In this document: piece after piece, positions 17,861 through 28,101 of the stretch
Position numbering within the stretch: the stretch's first letter is position 1
Layout: each line of letters opens with the position of its first letter
DNA from: Vibrio tapetis subsp. tapetis
Lineage (GTDB): Bacteria; Pseudomonadota; Gammaproteobacteria; Enterobacterales; Vibrionaceae
Direction of reading: 5' to 3'
DNA length: 64,000 bases
Assembly: GCF_900233005.1 (NCBI RefSeq)
Contig: NZ_LT960611.1
Location: forward strand, 930,001 to 994,000
Position numbers and translations under genes: made by a program
The notes under the pieces: model-generated
Told to the model about the DNA's origin: nothing
Databases searched by the model: none
The model's input: the letters and a program-made list of their open reading frames with translations, nothing else

Positions 17861-17922
17861 CCGTTTTTGAGCCCTCAAAAACAGCGTAACGGTCCCCTGA
17901 ACACATTCAGACACAGAGCATA

Positions 17923-17950
17923 GAAAAAACGCCAACCATTGGTTAGCGCT
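17923..17950 (-). terminator. Terminator of the GH31 gene
   Basis: On the minus strand CGCTAACC and GGTTGGCG form an 8-bp stem (one G-T pair) followed by six T. It lies 30 bp after the GH31 stop. Confidence 0.7.
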
Positions 17951-17979
17951 TTTACAACTTAATATCTAATCCTACTCTG

Positions 17980-20631
17980 TCATTCAAATTCAACGATAAT
18001 AGAATATGCGCTGCGAACATCGAGCGGATCAATCTCTACAAGTAAACGGCCATTATCTTGCGTCCACCCCTTAATCAATTTGCCATCTAATGATATTCGA
18101 TGAACTTGTTGGCCAGAAAGATACCATTCAATTAGGAGTGGACGTTTCGTTGGCGCATTTAAGTACGACCCAGTTGTTACAAATGAAAGCTCTGCATTAT
18201 TAGCGGTCGAATTAACTTGAATCTCAGTTTTCCTAAGTTCGCCATTCAAATAGTTCGTCGTTTCTCCGTCATCTTCATACAAGGTAAAATCGCTGTGAGT
18301 GGGCAAACCAAACACTTTAAGCGCAATGGTATTTGGTACTTCACTGGTTAATTCAGAGTTAGGGTTGAATGGTACAATTGCCCCTTCTTTCGCGAACAAC
18401 GGCAATTGATAACGAGTCGCCCCTTCTTTACTCGTATAGAGAGATTGGTGTTTAAGCTCTGTGCCAGCTTTAGACTGATAACCTTGCCCAGTGCGGTAAT
18501 CGAACCATTTGCCTGCGGGAAGATACACATTAGTTTCTCGTTGTCCTAGCTTAGCGACACCAACACTCAATAATGATTCTCCTAGCATCTTGTGATTATG
18601 CAGTGCTTGAGCATTCACATCATTTGGATACTGATAAGCAAGACTAGGAAAGACCGGCTTACCGTGTATATGAGCCTGATGCGCATTTGAATACAAGTAT
18701 GGAATTAACTGATAACGAAGTTCTATATTTGCCTTGTTACTCGCCTTATCACCAATTCTATCTGGCGCGGTTTCTTTGCAGTTACAAAGATTTTCAGTAT
18801 GAGGACGCACCGGGACATCAAACAATGAACTATAAGCAAACCGTTGCGTATATGTTTCTTTAAGGACGGCAGGCTTTTCTTGCTTACTCACACCTAAGCC
18901 CTTTCGGTGAAAACCGCCAATATCCGAGCCATAATAGTCGATACCAGACAGCATCATGTTATTTTGCATAGCAATGTGTACCGCAAGACTCGTCAAGTTC
19001 GAACCAATATCCCCTGACCACATCGACGCACCAAAGCGTTGAATACCCGGAGCTCCAGAACGAGACATCATAAATGGTCTTTGTTCAGTTCCATGACGTT
19101 GATAACCCGCATATATACTCTCTATCCATTTATAATTGAACCAGTTATGAATATCTGCATGAGCTTTCCCGTTAGCATATACGCCATTACTATTATAGAT
19201 TTCTGGTTCACCTAAATCAGTCCAGTGACCCATAATACCCATATCGATCAATGGCGCACGCTTCCAGTCGTGCCATTTAGTTGCACCTTCAAGGTTAGTC
19301 CAATCGATCATCCCGCCTTTACCCCACCAGCTGCCACCACCATCTGATCGAGCATTGATGGCTTTACCGGTCGTTGGATCTTGCGCAAGGTATCCTGATT
19401 GCTCCATTATCTTATGTTCATCGAGACCACTGCTGACATATGACTCTTCAATCAACATCATGCCAACACCCTGCTTTTTGAGGGCTTTGATTTTTTCTTC
19501 TGGTTGCGGGAAATGTTTCCGATCCCAAGTTAGAGTGCCCATTTGGCTCATAGGATCATTGCCTTCGACATTACCGAACCATTGCAGATCCATTACCACA
19601 CCATCAATAGGGAAGTCGCCATTCTTTAGTGTCGCGAGCTTATCATCAAGTTCTTGCCAGTTATCAAACCCATATTCAGATAACCACATACCGAACATCT
19701 TTCTTGGTGGAACTAGCGGCTTACCCACCATCGTCATATAAGTATCACGTAGCTGAGCTTGATTTTCAGACAAGCTGACCAACATATTAACGTCTCCTTG
19801 CGAAGACCTTACCTGCCAAGGTGTGCGAGTAAAGTCCCACTGAGTCGAATACATATTATCTAAGTAAATGCTAAAGTCAGTTAGCTCTGGACTGGTTGCA
19901 TAGAGTATCGGGAACAAAGTATTCCCCGTAGCCCCACCATTAAAGCCTTCCATCTGGTTTCCTGAGTGGCGAACTTTTCCATTCCAATCGCCATTTATTA
20001 TTCCCGGATGTTGAAATTCCTGTCCAAGGCCTGATAACCGATACTCATCGCTCGCTTGAACAGTAAATGCGCTGGCAGCATCAGGACATATCTGATTTAG
20101 CGTCTGTTGTTTATCCTCTACAGAGACACACAAGCTCATTGGATCGACATTTACGGTCATTTTGTTGGTCGTAAAGCCATTCACTTTAGTTGCTAGGGTT
20201 TTCACTGGAGGGAGTCTAGTTAAATCGAGCAGCTCAGAGTGACTAAGAGGCTCCGTCGCATCATTACGATAGCTCAACTGAAAAGTGTTATCGGTTAACA
20301 CAGAAAGATTCAGATATAGGGGAGGCAACGTTGCGAGAGGCTTAAGGTCTTGATAAACCTTGTTAACATTCTCGTCACCAAGTTGCTTGATCAATGCCTG
20401 TTTGAATTGCGCTTCACTATAATACAACGTTGAGAAGATCGGTCTTAGTGCTTTGGTAAGAGCAAGATCTGGATAATTTTTTCTGAGTCGAAATACATCA
20501 GCAGCTGATATCTTGTAGTTACTTTGGCTGCTATATTGAAATGATTGAACTTGGTTGGCATTAGCCGTCGTACTCACACAGCCCAAAAGAGCCAATGAAA
20601 CAGCATTAAATATTAGTTTGTTTTTTAGCAA
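17980..20631 (-). CDS. Exported glycoside hydrolase family 31 alpha-glucosidase
   Basis: An 883-residue GH31 enzyme that hydrolyses or transfers alpha-linked glucose (or xylose) from oligosaccharides. The N-terminus is a signal peptide; LLGC at about 15-18 could be a lipobox, but ANA followed by NQ is an equally good signal-peptidase I site. A beta-sandwich of ~250 residues precedes the TIM barrel. The nucleophile is D472 in WTDLGEPE and the acid/base D541 in WSGDIGSN. The C-terminal DUF5110-like and beta domains follow (YEDDGETTNY). It lies 132 bp downstream of an MFS sugar permease on the same strand, suggesting a small saccharide-use unit. Fine specificity is not evident. Confidence 0.9.
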   Translation of the reverse strand: MLKNKLIFNAVSLALLGCVSTTANANQVQSFQYSSQSNYKISAADVFRLRKNYPDLALTKALRPIFSTLYYSEAQFKQALIKQLGDENVNKVYQDLKPLATLPPLYLNLSVLTDNTFQLSYRNDATEPLSHSELLDLTRLPPVKTLATKVNGFTTNKMTVNVDPMSLCVSVEDKQQTLNQICPDAASAFTVQASDEYRLSGLGQEFQHPGIINGDWNGKVRHSGNQMEGFNGGATGNTLFPILYATSPELTDFSIYLDNMYSTQWDFTRTPWQVRSSQGDVNMLVSLSENQAQLRDTYMTMVGKPLVPPRKMFGMWLSEYGFDNWQELDDKLATLKNGDFPIDGVVMDLQWFGNVEGNDPMSQMGTLTWDRKHFPQPEEKIKALKKQGVGMMLIEESYVSSGLDEHKIMEQSGYLAQDPTTGKAINARSDGGGSWWGKGGMIDWTNLEGATKWHDWKRAPLIDMGIMGHWTDLGEPEIYNSNGVYANGKAHADIHNWFNYKWIESIYAGYQRHGTEQRPFMMSRSGAPGIQRFGASMWSGDIGSNLTSLAVHIAMQNNMMLSGIDYYGSDIGGFHRKGLGVSKQEKPAVLKETYTQRFAYSSLFDVPVRPHTENLCNCKETAPDRIGDKASNKANIELRYQLIPYLYSNAHQAHIHGKPVFPSLAYQYPNDVNAQALHNHKMLGESLLSVGVAKLGQRETNVYLPAGKWFDYRTGQGYQSKAGTELKHQSLYTSKEGATRYQLPLFAKEGAIVPFNPNSELTSEVPNTIALKVFGLPTHSDFTLYEDDGETTNYLNGELRKTEIQVNSTANNAELSFVTTGSYLNAPTKRPLLIEWYLSGQQVHRISLDGKLIKGWTQDNGRLLVEIDPLDVRSAYSIIVEFE

Positions 20632-20763
20632 GAGTTCACCTAATTGTTGTTTATCAATAGTGAAACATCACAACTTCTATTACGTAACTACGTTGCATTG
20701 CCACTGCTGACCTCAAAAAATAAGCCAAACTTCGATCGTCTGGCTTAGTATTAGTTTCTGTTA

Positions 20764-22116
20764 TTACGCTCGCGCAGTTTGTGACTTAGCAGCAATTACT
20801 TTATTTGGTTCATCCTGATCTTTCACCAAGACGACCATAAAGCCTGCGAATATCATCGACAGTCCGCCCAAAACCAACGACATCATAGTATCTCCATCAA
20901 ATGCCCAACGGGTAAAGAAGCCTAAAATGCCCGCCGCGGTAATCTGTGGTAGCACGATAAAGAAGTTAAAAACGCCCATATAAAAGCCCATTTTTCTTGA
21001 AGGTAGTGCGCCCGCCAAAATGGCATAAGGCATACATAAAATACTGGCCCACGCGATACCAATACCAACCATGTTCAGCATCAACATATTGGGATCGGTG
21101 ATTAGCGAAATCGACGCAAGACTAATCCCACCGATCACTAAAGACAGACCATGGACAAACTTTCGGCTGGTACGGTCAGCAAGCCAAGGCAGCGCAAAAG
21201 CCGCTAACGCCGAAATACCGTTGTATGCCGCAAAACATAGCCCTACCCAATCCGCTCCTTCGTTATATAAAGCCGAACTCGAATCTGTTGCGCCAAATAC
21301 ATGGTTAGTTACCGCAGACGTGGTGTAAATCCACATGGCAAATAGCGCGAACCAGGAGAAGAATTGCACTAGGGCTAATTGCATCATGGTTTTAGGCATG
21401 GCTTTAAGATCTGCGACAATCTCTTTGAACGTTGCTTTCTCTTCTTGTTGCTTATCTTGTTCTAGACTTTCACCTTCAAAAGATGCCATCTCAGTCGGAG
21501 AGTACTCTTTAGTGCGCATTACCGTCCAAATAATGGAAGCCAAAAACACCACGGCACCACAAATGAAAGAGATTTTAACTGAATCAGGAATTTCACCAGC
21601 CGGTGCCGTATTCGCAACACCAAACACATTTGTCACCACGTATGGCATTGCAGAGGCAATGACCGAACCTACACCAATAAAAAAGGTTTGGACGGCAAAA
21701 CCTTTGGTTCGCTGCTCCGATGGTAGATTATCTGCAACTAAGGCTCGAAATGGTTCCATTGAGATATTAATCGATGCATCCAAGATCCAAAGCATACCCG
21801 CTGCGACCCAAAGATACGGAGAGTAAGGCATGATGATAAGAGCAAAAGAAGACGCGATAGCACCCGCTAAGAAGAATGGACGACGGCGCCCAAGGCGCGT
21901 CCACGTACGGTCACTAAAATAGCCAATAATTGGCTGAACCAACAGCCCGGTTAATGGCGCCGCGATCCACAAAATAGGGATCTGATCGATACTTGCACCG
22001 AGAGTTTCAAAAATACGACTAACATTGGCATTTTGTAACCCAAAACCAAATTGAATCCCCAAGAAGCCGAAGCTCATATTCCAAATTTGCCAAAACGATA
22101 GACGAGGTTTGTTCAT
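20764..22116 (-). CDS. MFS sugar transporter, SLC45/sucrose-maltose permease-like
   Basis: A 450-residue transporter with twelve predicted helices. Motifs of the SLC45/sucrose permease group are visible: FGIQ-type helix 1 (FLGIQFGFGLQNANVSRIF, residues 17-35), APLTGLLVQPIIGYFSDRTWTRLGRRRP described at 53-80, and LDASINISMEPFRAL. Members carry maltose, sucrose or other alpha-glucosides with protons or Na+. It is immediately upstream of the GH31 alpha-glucosidase, so uptake of its products is likely. A CRP-like site lies about 200 bp upstream. Confidence 0.85.
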   Translation of the reverse strand: MNKPRLSFWQIWNMSFGFLGIQFGFGLQNANVSRIFETLGASIDQIPILWIAAPLTGLLVQPIIGYFSDRTWTRLGRRRPFFLAGAIASSFALIIMPYSPYLWVAAGMLWILDASINISMEPFRALVADNLPSEQRTKGFAVQTFFIGVGSVIASAMPYVVTNVFGVANTAPAGEIPDSVKISFICGAVVFLASIIWTVMRTKEYSPTEMASFEGESLEQDKQQEEKATFKEIVADLKAMPKTMMQLALVQFFSWFALFAMWIYTTSAVTNHVFGATDSSSALYNEGADWVGLCFAAYNGISALAAFALPWLADRTSRKFVHGLSLVIGGISLASISLITDPNMLMLNMVGIGIAWASILCMPYAILAGALPSRKMGFYMGVFNFFIVLPQITAAGILGFFTRWAFDGDTMMSLVLGGLSMIFAGFMVVLVKDQDEPNKVIAAKSQTARA

Positions 22117-22314
22117 TTTATAATTATCCCTATTTACGGATTTGTTTTTATATTCCTAGCCACTTTATTAAGCCTTGCGCATGTGACGGGCGTTGCAATT
22201 TATTGCGCATTGGGATGCTAATAAAACCCACACCCTACATACAGTGACCTACATCGCATTAAACTAATACTTTAGAGGTAAGTGGATTGATCGGTGACTT
22301 TATCACCATACAAG

Positions 22315-22331
22315 TTGTGACAAAGATCAAA
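22315..22331. promoter_or_regulatory. Candidate CRP site between MFS permease and nosR
   Basis: TGTGA-CAAAGA-TCAAA matches nine of ten conserved CRP positions. It lies ~200 bp from the MFS start and ~280 bp from nosR, so which gene it controls, if either, is unclear. The rest of 22117-22601 is AT-rich without another gene. Confidence 0.35.
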
Positions 22332-22522
22332 TAGTTAGGGAGTAGAAAATAGACAGCGTCGTTTTTAAACAACTATGATTACATCGGATAACAGCACCGC
22401 CACTTACCACCGCTATGGCAAATAAAGCCAGACACCATCACCATTACCGCATCACTCTTTAGGGTAATATTTACCAACACCCTACCGTCATCACATTTAT
22501 GAAACATGCCATTATCAATAAA

Positions 22523-22536
22523 TTGACACAAATCAA
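22523..22536. promoter_or_regulatory. FNR/DNR-type box upstream of nosR
   Basis: TTGAC-ACAA-ATCAA differs from the FNR consensus TTGAT-N4-ATCAA at one position. Its centre is 72 bp before the nosR ATG, suitable for class II activation of a transcript starting near 22571. Control of nos genes by FNR/CRP-family proteins under low oxygen is established in other denitrifiers; here it is inferred from the motif. Confidence 0.65.
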
Positions 22537-22601
22537 TTCGAGATAAATTCAAAGCTCTAGGCTGGGTACTTGTATTTGAAGTGCGTCGCGCGGAGCTGGA
22601 A

Positions 22602-24749
22602 ATGGACCGAAAAAGTGGAATGCTGAGCTTCACAATAAAAAGCACAAATCGACTTATGTCGTTAATTCCTCTGTGCGCATTATTGTTAGTATCGTTTTCT
22701 AGCCACGCACTGTTTGTTAGTCCTCCTAAAGACCCTATTCCGCTCATTCATGATGCTTTTCCAGAACTTACGACGATTTCAGAGAAACAAGGTGACCCTC
22801 TTCTTCGAATCATAAAAAAAGACGACACCGTACTTGGCTACGCATTTGAAACGGATGACATCGCTAGAATCCCCGCGTATTCTGGCGAACCGGTCAATAT
22901 GCTGGTTGCCATCAACCCGGAAGGGGAATACGTAACATCAAAAGTGCTTGAGCATCATGAGCCCATCATATTGGCGGGAATACCAGAACAAAAGCTATGG
23001 GATTTCGGTGACCAATATGTCGGCCTGTCAGTCAAAGATAGAATCAAAGTTGGCGGAAAACCTAACCAAGGTTACGTCCCTATTGATGGATTATCTGGCG
23101 CGACAGTCACCGTGATGGTCATGAATGTCGCGATAACAAAAGCCGCAAACAAGGCGGCAGAATCGCTTGGCATCATTAAACGACAAAGCAATATCATTCA
23201 GCCGATATCTACGATCAAAAAAGACGTCTTTGCGCCCAAAAGCTGGTTAGACCTGACGGGCGATGGCTCAATTAGAAAACTGTATCTAACCAATGAAACC
23301 GTACAAAAAGCATTTGACGGAACGGACGGAGAAAACGTAGATACTGTTCCTGCTTCAGAAAAAAACGACATGTTTGCTGAAATTTACTACGCACTGGCTG
23401 ACATCCCAACAATAGGAAAAAACCTGTTTGGTGATGCTGAATACGAATGGCAAATGAAGCAACTTAAAACTGGCGAGCATCTTATTGCGGTATTTGGTAA
23501 TGGCTATTCTTATAAAGGGTCTGGCTATGTGCGTGGCGGAATCTTTGATCGTATTCAGATCCACCAAAACGATAACGAAACCTCCTTTCGAGATCTAGAC
23601 CACAATAGAATTTCAGACTTGTTCGTCAATGACGCGCCGAGATTCAAAGAAATGTCGGTCTTCAAAGTCCAAGCCCATCATGAATTTGATCCCGGAGCGA
23701 GCTGGCAGCTTGAACTGTTAGTTCGCAGACAAACTGGCCCAATAGACAGTGTATTTACCAGTTTCAAAGGCAGTTACGACACACTGGAACATTACGTCAA
23801 CACGCCAGAACCCATTGTACTGCCACCTGAATTAAGCCTAACCGAGCAGGTATGGGATGAAAACCTTATCAAAGTAAACATCTTGCTAGCTTTGATCGGC
23901 GTATTACTCTTCATTCTCTTTTTCCAAGACGTATTAGTAAAACACCCTACCTTTATGCACCGATTACGGCACGGATTTCTCGTCGTCACGGTTGTTTTTA
24001 TCGGCTGGGTTTGGGGAGGTCAACTTTCTGTTGTTAATGTCTTCACCTTCTTACAATCCATGGTTAAAGGCTTTTCGTGGGATTTATTCTTACTCGACCC
24101 TGTCATCTTTATATTATGGTGCGCCGCGGCCGTGACCATGTTGTTATGGGGACGTGCCGTATACTGCGGCTGGCTATGCCCGTTTGGTGCACTACAAGAA
24201 CTCATTAACCAATTCGCCCGCTACATTAAGATCCCGCAATTTGAACTACCTTGGGCTGTTCACGAGAGATTATGGGCCATTAAATACCTCATCTTACTGG
24301 CTTTGTTTGGAGTTTCATTAGATTCCCTTGCCTTGGCCGAACAGTTTGCTGAAATCGAACCATTTAAAACCACCTTCTTACTTAAATTTGACCGCGAATG
24401 GCCGTTCATTCTTTGGGCCGCATTCTTATTGGTCATCAATTTGTTTAATCGTAAGACATTCTGTCGTTATCTTTGCCCACTTGGGGCTGCGCTCTCTGTG
24501 TCCAATAGCGTGCGCTTATTCGACTGGCTGAAACGTCGCCCAGAATGTGGTTCTCCTTGCAAAACCTGCGCGAAAGAATGCGAGATCCAAGCGATACAGC
24601 CTAATGGCGTGATAAACATGCGTGAATGTCACTATTGCTTGGATTGCCAAATCACCTATTACAACGATGGCAAGTGCCCACCATTGAAAAAAATGGCACG
24701 TAAAAAACGTAAACAAGAGAGCACTGAGATCCCCGTGACCGAAATATGA
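22602..24749 (+). CDS. nosR: NosR, flavin and iron-sulfur protein for nitrous oxide reduction
   Basis: A 715-residue membrane protein needed for nosZ expression and for electron supply to NosZ. After an N-terminal membrane segment there is a periplasmic FMN-binding domain with the flavin attachment motif SGAT (T168). Five or six helices follow (about 425-640), with the cysteine motifs CGWLCPFGALQE (from C522) and CRYLCPLGAA on the cytoplasmic side, then two ferredoxin-type 4Fe-4S clusters at the C-terminus (CGSPCKTCAKEC, CHYCLDCQ). I start at the ATG at 22602, which has GGAG six bases upstream; an in-frame GTG 21 bp earlier is less likely. First gene of the nos cluster; a FNR-like box precedes it. 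Confidence 0.95.
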   Translation: MDRKSGMLSFTIKSTNRLMSLIPLCALLLVSFSSHALFVSPPKDPIPLIHDAFPELTTISEKQGDPLLRIIKKDDTVLGYAFETDDIARIPAYSGEPVNMLVAINPEGEYVTSKVLEHHEPIILAGIPEQKLWDFGDQYVGLSVKDRIKVGGKPNQGYVPIDGLSGATVTVMVMNVAITKAANKAAESLGIIKRQSNIIQPISTIKKDVFAPKSWLDLTGDGSIRKLYLTNETVQKAFDGTDGENVDTVPASEKNDMFAEIYYALADIPTIGKNLFGDAEYEWQMKQLKTGEHLIAVFGNGYSYKGSGYVRGGIFDRIQIHQNDNETSFRDLDHNRISDLFVNDAPRFKEMSVFKVQAHHEFDPGASWQLELLVRRQTGPIDSVFTSFKGSYDTLEHYVNTPEPIVLPPELSLTEQVWDENLIKVNILLALIGVLLFILFFQDVLVKHPTFMHRLRHGFLVVTVVFIGWVWGGQLSVVNVFTFLQSMVKGFSWDLFLLDPVIFILWCAAAVTMLLWGRAVYCGWLCPFGALQELINQFARYIKIPQFELPWAVHERLWAIKYLILLALFGVSLDSLALAEQFAEIEPFKTTFLLKFDREWPFILWAAFLLVINLFNRKTFCRYLCPLGAALSVSNSVRLFDWLKRRPECGSPCKTCAKECEIQAIQPNGVINMRECHYCLDCQITYYNDGKCPPLKKMARKKRKQESTEIPVTEI

Positions 24750-24832
24750 AATGGCTGAAGTAACTAGCCCATTGAATAACACATTTGTTAGCTAAACCAT
24801 CAGTGTACAAAATCGTAAAATGGAGATTTACC

Positions 24833-26725
24833 ATGAGTGATGACAAGAACAAACTTGAAGACGAGAACACACCGGTAAACACAGAAAGACGTAAGTTTTT
24901 CGGCAAAAGCGCCGCTGTTGGTTTAGGCGTAGCCGCAGCCCCAATGACGGCGGCTATGTTCGCTTCCATGGCAAAAGCGCAAGCATCTGAAATCAAAAAC
25001 AGCCCGTTCATTCATCCTGGCGAACAAGATGAATATTACGGGTTTTGGAGTGGTGGTCACTCAGGTGAAGTTCGTATCCTTGGTGTCCCTTCTATGCGCG
25101 AATTAATGCGTATTCCCGTTTTTAACACCGACAGCGCAACTGGCTGGGGTCTCACAAACGAAAGTAAGCGTGTTAAAGGCGACAGCGCTCATATTCTGTG
25201 TGGTGACTCTCATCACCCTCACATGAGTATGACGGATGGCCACTACAACGGTAAGTACGTTTTCATCAACGATAAAGCGAACAGCCGTGTGGCTCGTATT
25301 CGCTGTAATGTAATGAAAACAGACAAAATGCTGACCATTCCTAACGTACAAGCCATTCATGGTTTACGAGTTCAAAAAGTGCCATACACCAAGTACGTTA
25401 TGTGTAATAGTGAATTCGAAATTCCGATGAATAATGATGGTAAAGCCAGCCTAGAAGACGTTGGAAGTTACCGCTCCCTATATAATGTCATTGATGCTGA
25501 AAGCATGGAAATGGCTTTCCAAGTCATGGTAGATGGGAACCTTGACAACACAGATGCGGACTACGACGGTAAATACTTTGCCTCGACTTGTTACAACTCA
25601 GAAATGGGCATGAACTTGGGTGAAATGATTACCGCGGAGCGTGACCATGTGGTTATATTTAATCTAGCTCGTTGTGAAGCTGCGTTAAAAGCTGGCAAGT
25701 TCAAAACATATAACGGAAACGATGTTCCTGTATTGGACGGACGCAAAGGTTCTGACCTAACTCGCTACATCCCTGTGCCTAAGTCTCCACACGGTATGAA
25801 CACGTCTTCTGACGGTAAGTACTTTGTCGCTAATGGTAAATTGTCTCCAACGGTATCAGTGATTGCTATCAATAAACTGGATGACTTGTTCGCAGATAAG
25901 ATCAAACCTCGTGACACCATCGTTGCGGAACCAGAGCTGGGCTTAGGTCCACTGCATACTGCATTTGATAACAAAGGCAACGCTTACACCACCCTTTTTC
26001 TAGACAGCCAAATTGCCAAATGGAACGTTGAAGACGCAATCAAAGCGCACAACGGCGAGAAAGTGAACTACATTCGCCAAAAATTGGATGTTCACTACCA
26101 ACCAGGGCACAACCATACGTCACAAGGGGAAACACGCGATGCGGATGGTAAATGGTTAGTCTCTCTTTGTAAGTTCTCTAAAGACCGATTCCTACCAGTA
26201 GGACCACTTCGCCCTGAAAACGATCAGCTTATCGATATCTCCGGCGACGAAATGAAACTGGTTCATGATGGACCAACGTTCGCAGAACCGCACGACTGTA
26301 TGATTGTGCACCGCAGTAAAGTTAAACCAGACAAAATATGGACTCGTGATGACTCCATGTTTGCCGAAACCATTGCAATGGCAGAAAAAGACGGTGTCAA
26401 CGTAATGACTGAAAACAAGGTCATTCGTGAGGGCAACAAAGTTCGTGTTTACATGACCTCAATTGCACCAACGTTCGGCATGAATGAGTTTAAAGTCAAG
26501 CTTGGTGACGAGGTCACAATCGTAGTAACCAACCTTGATATGATTGAAGATGTGACACATGGGTTCTGCGTAACGAATCACGGTGTGCAAATGGAGATTG
26601 GCCCACAAGCAACCGCTTCTATCACCTTCATCGCCGATAAACCTGGCGTTCAGTGGTATTACTGTAACTGGTTCTGTCATGCACTACACATGGAAATGCG
26701 TGGTCGGATGCTGGTTGAAGCATAA
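24833..26725 (+). CDS. nosZ: Nitrous oxide reductase NosZ, Tat-exported (clade I)
   Basis: A 630-residue periplasmic multicopper enzyme reducing N2O to N2. A twin-arginine signal ([10 protein letters not shown], cleavage after AKAQA) marks clade I. The beta-propeller holds the His ligands of CuZ, including the pair H127-H128 in GDSHHPHMS. The C-terminal cupredoxin domain has all CuA ligands: H576 in VTHGF and C611, C615, H619, M622 in [16 protein letters not shown] seven bases before 24833 fixes the start; an upstream in-frame start is not used. No truncation or missing ligand was seen, so the enzyme should be active once NosDFYL deliver copper and sulfide. Confidence 0.98.
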   Translation: MSDDKNKLEDENTPVNTERRKFFGKSAAVGLGVAAAPMTAAMFASMAKAQASEIKNSPFIHPGEQDEYYGFWSGGHSGEVRILGVPSMRELMRIPVFNTDSATGWGLTNESKRVKGDSAHILCGDSHHPHMSMTDGHYNGKYVFINDKANSRVARIRCNVMKTDKMLTIPNVQAIHGLRVQKVPYTKYVMCNSEFEIPMNNDGKASLEDVGSYRSLYNVIDAESMEMAFQVMVDGNLDNTDADYDGKYFASTCYNSEMGMNLGEMITAERDHVVIFNLARCEAALKAGKFKTYNGNDVPVLDGRKGSDLTRYIPVPKSPHGMNTSSDGKYFVANGKLSPTVSVIAINKLDDLFADKIKPRDTIVAEPELGLGPLHTAFDNKGNAYTTLFLDSQIAKWNVEDAIKAHNGEKVNYIRQKLDVHYQPGHNHTSQGETRDADGKWLVSLCKFSKDRFLPVGPLRPENDQLIDISGDEMKLVHDGPTFAEPHDCMIVHRSKVKPDKIWTRDDSMFAETIAMAEKDGVNVMTENKVIREGNKVRVYMTSIAPTFGMNEFKVKLGDEVTIVVTNLDMIEDVTHGFCVTNHGVQMEIGPQATASITFIADKPGVQWYYCNWFCHALHMEMRGRMLVEA

Positions 26726-26796
26726 ATAATCAAGAGCTTATTGGGCACGGTAACGTGCCCTATTTATTCGGTACATTCCAATACAAGGAGCCGCAT

Positions 26797-28101
26797 TTGA
26801 AGCAACGAAATTGGCTATGGTTATCGCTTCTCTCATTGATTCAATCAAGCGTATTAGCGGCAGTCATCACAGTAACACCTCAAGATAACCTGCAAAACAT
26901 GCTCGACTTAAGCCAACCTGGCGATACCGTCGTCATTGATGGTGGGGAATACTTGGGGAATTTTGTCGTCAACCAAAGCATCACGTTGCAAGGTAAGCAA
27001 GGCGCGACCATTAATGCCAACGGTAAAGGTAACGCGATTACTGTCTTTGCGTCCGACACCGTTATTGAAAACCTCAAGATCATCAACTGGGGTGACGATT
27101 TAACCGAGCAAAACGCAGGCATTTACAACGAAAAATCACTCAAGAATCTCACCTACAGAGGCAATACATTCAAAGGCGATGCCTTTGGGATATGGGCGCA
27201 GCGTGTCGACAAAATACGGGTTGAAAACAATACCATTGAAGGTAATCCAACACTACGCTCGGCAGACCGAGGCAATGGCATCCAACTCTCAAGCGTTAAA
27301 AACGCTTTAGTAATTGGTAACACCGTAAGCAAAACGCGTGATGGTCTCTATATTATTTCTAGCCAAGACAGTGAATTACGTGGCAACACGATGCACGACC
27401 TTCGCTACGGTATTCACTACATGTATTCACACCATAATCGTGTTATCGATAATTTCGCCTACAACACACGTGCCGGTTACGCATTAATGAGCTCTCGCCA
27501 ACTGACCGTCCATGGCAATCGCAGTTTAGATAGCGAAGACTACGGCATGTTGATGAACTTCATCACTCAATCAGACATCAGCTATAACCAAATAAAGAAC
27601 GTTTGGACCAAGCCTGAAAATAAGGTGATCGGGCGAGACGGTAAAGGACTATTTGTTTACAACTCTGGTTATAACACCATCAGTCATAACATCATCGATA
27701 CAGCAGAAATCGGGATTCATCTGACTGCGGGATCTGAAAACGGCAAGATATTTGGCAACAGCTTTTTAAACAATCCAATCCAAGTCAAATACGTATCTAA
27801 CCAGAAACAAGAATGGAGCCAAAATGGCGTTGGTAACTTTTGGAGCAATTATCTTGGCTGGGATTTGGACAATAACAATATTGGCGACACACCATTTGAA
27901 CCCAATGACGGCATAGACAAAGTGGTATGGAAGTACCCTGAGTCGAAAGTACTGTTAGACAGCCCGTCAGTATTAATGCTGCGTTGGATACAAAAACAGT
28001 TCCCTGTATTAAAACCACCCGGCATAAAAGACTCACACCCGCTCATGATGCAACCAAGTATCAAGCCTTCTCAAGCGGACACGACAGGAACGCGCTCATG
28101 A
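26797..28101 (+). CDS. nosD: NosD, periplasmic copper-site maturation protein
   Basis: A 434-residue exported right-handed beta-helix protein with repeated NosD/CASH-type coils (GNTV, NNTI, GIHYMYSHHN). It works with the NosFY ABC transporter to build the CuZ cluster of NosZ. The start is a TTG at 26797: AAGGAG lies exactly six bases before it and the product begins MKQRNWLWLSLLSL, a good signal peptide. The in-frame GTG at 26755 would put 14 charged and aromatic residues before the signal and lacks a ribosome-binding site. The stop overlaps the nosF start (ATGA). Confidence 0.93.
   Translation: MKQRNWLWLSLLSLIQSSVLAAVITVTPQDNLQNMLDLSQPGDTVVIDGGEYLGNFVVNQSITLQGKQGATINANGKGNAITVFASDTVIENLKIINWGDDLTEQNAGIYNEKSLKNLTYRGNTFKGDAFGIWAQRVDKIRVENNTIEGNPTLRSADRGNGIQLSSVKNALVIGNTVSKTRDGLYIISSQDSELRGNTMHDLRYGIHYMYSHHNRVIDNFAYNTRAGYALMSSRQLTVHGNRSLDSEDYGMLMNFITQSDISYNQIKNVWTKPENKVIGRDGKGLFVYNSGYNTISHNIIDTAEIGIHLTAGSENGKIFGNSFLNNPIQVKYVSNQKQEWSQNGVGNFWSNYLGWDLDNNNIGDTPFEPNDGIDKVVWKYPESKVLLDSPSVLMLRWIQKQFPVLKPPGIKDSHPLMMQPSIKPSQADTTGTRS

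Noticed and set aside
22581..22601. GTG start for nosR at 22581
   Set aside because: The ATG at 22602 has GGAG six bases upstream; the GTG lacks a site and adds only seven residues.
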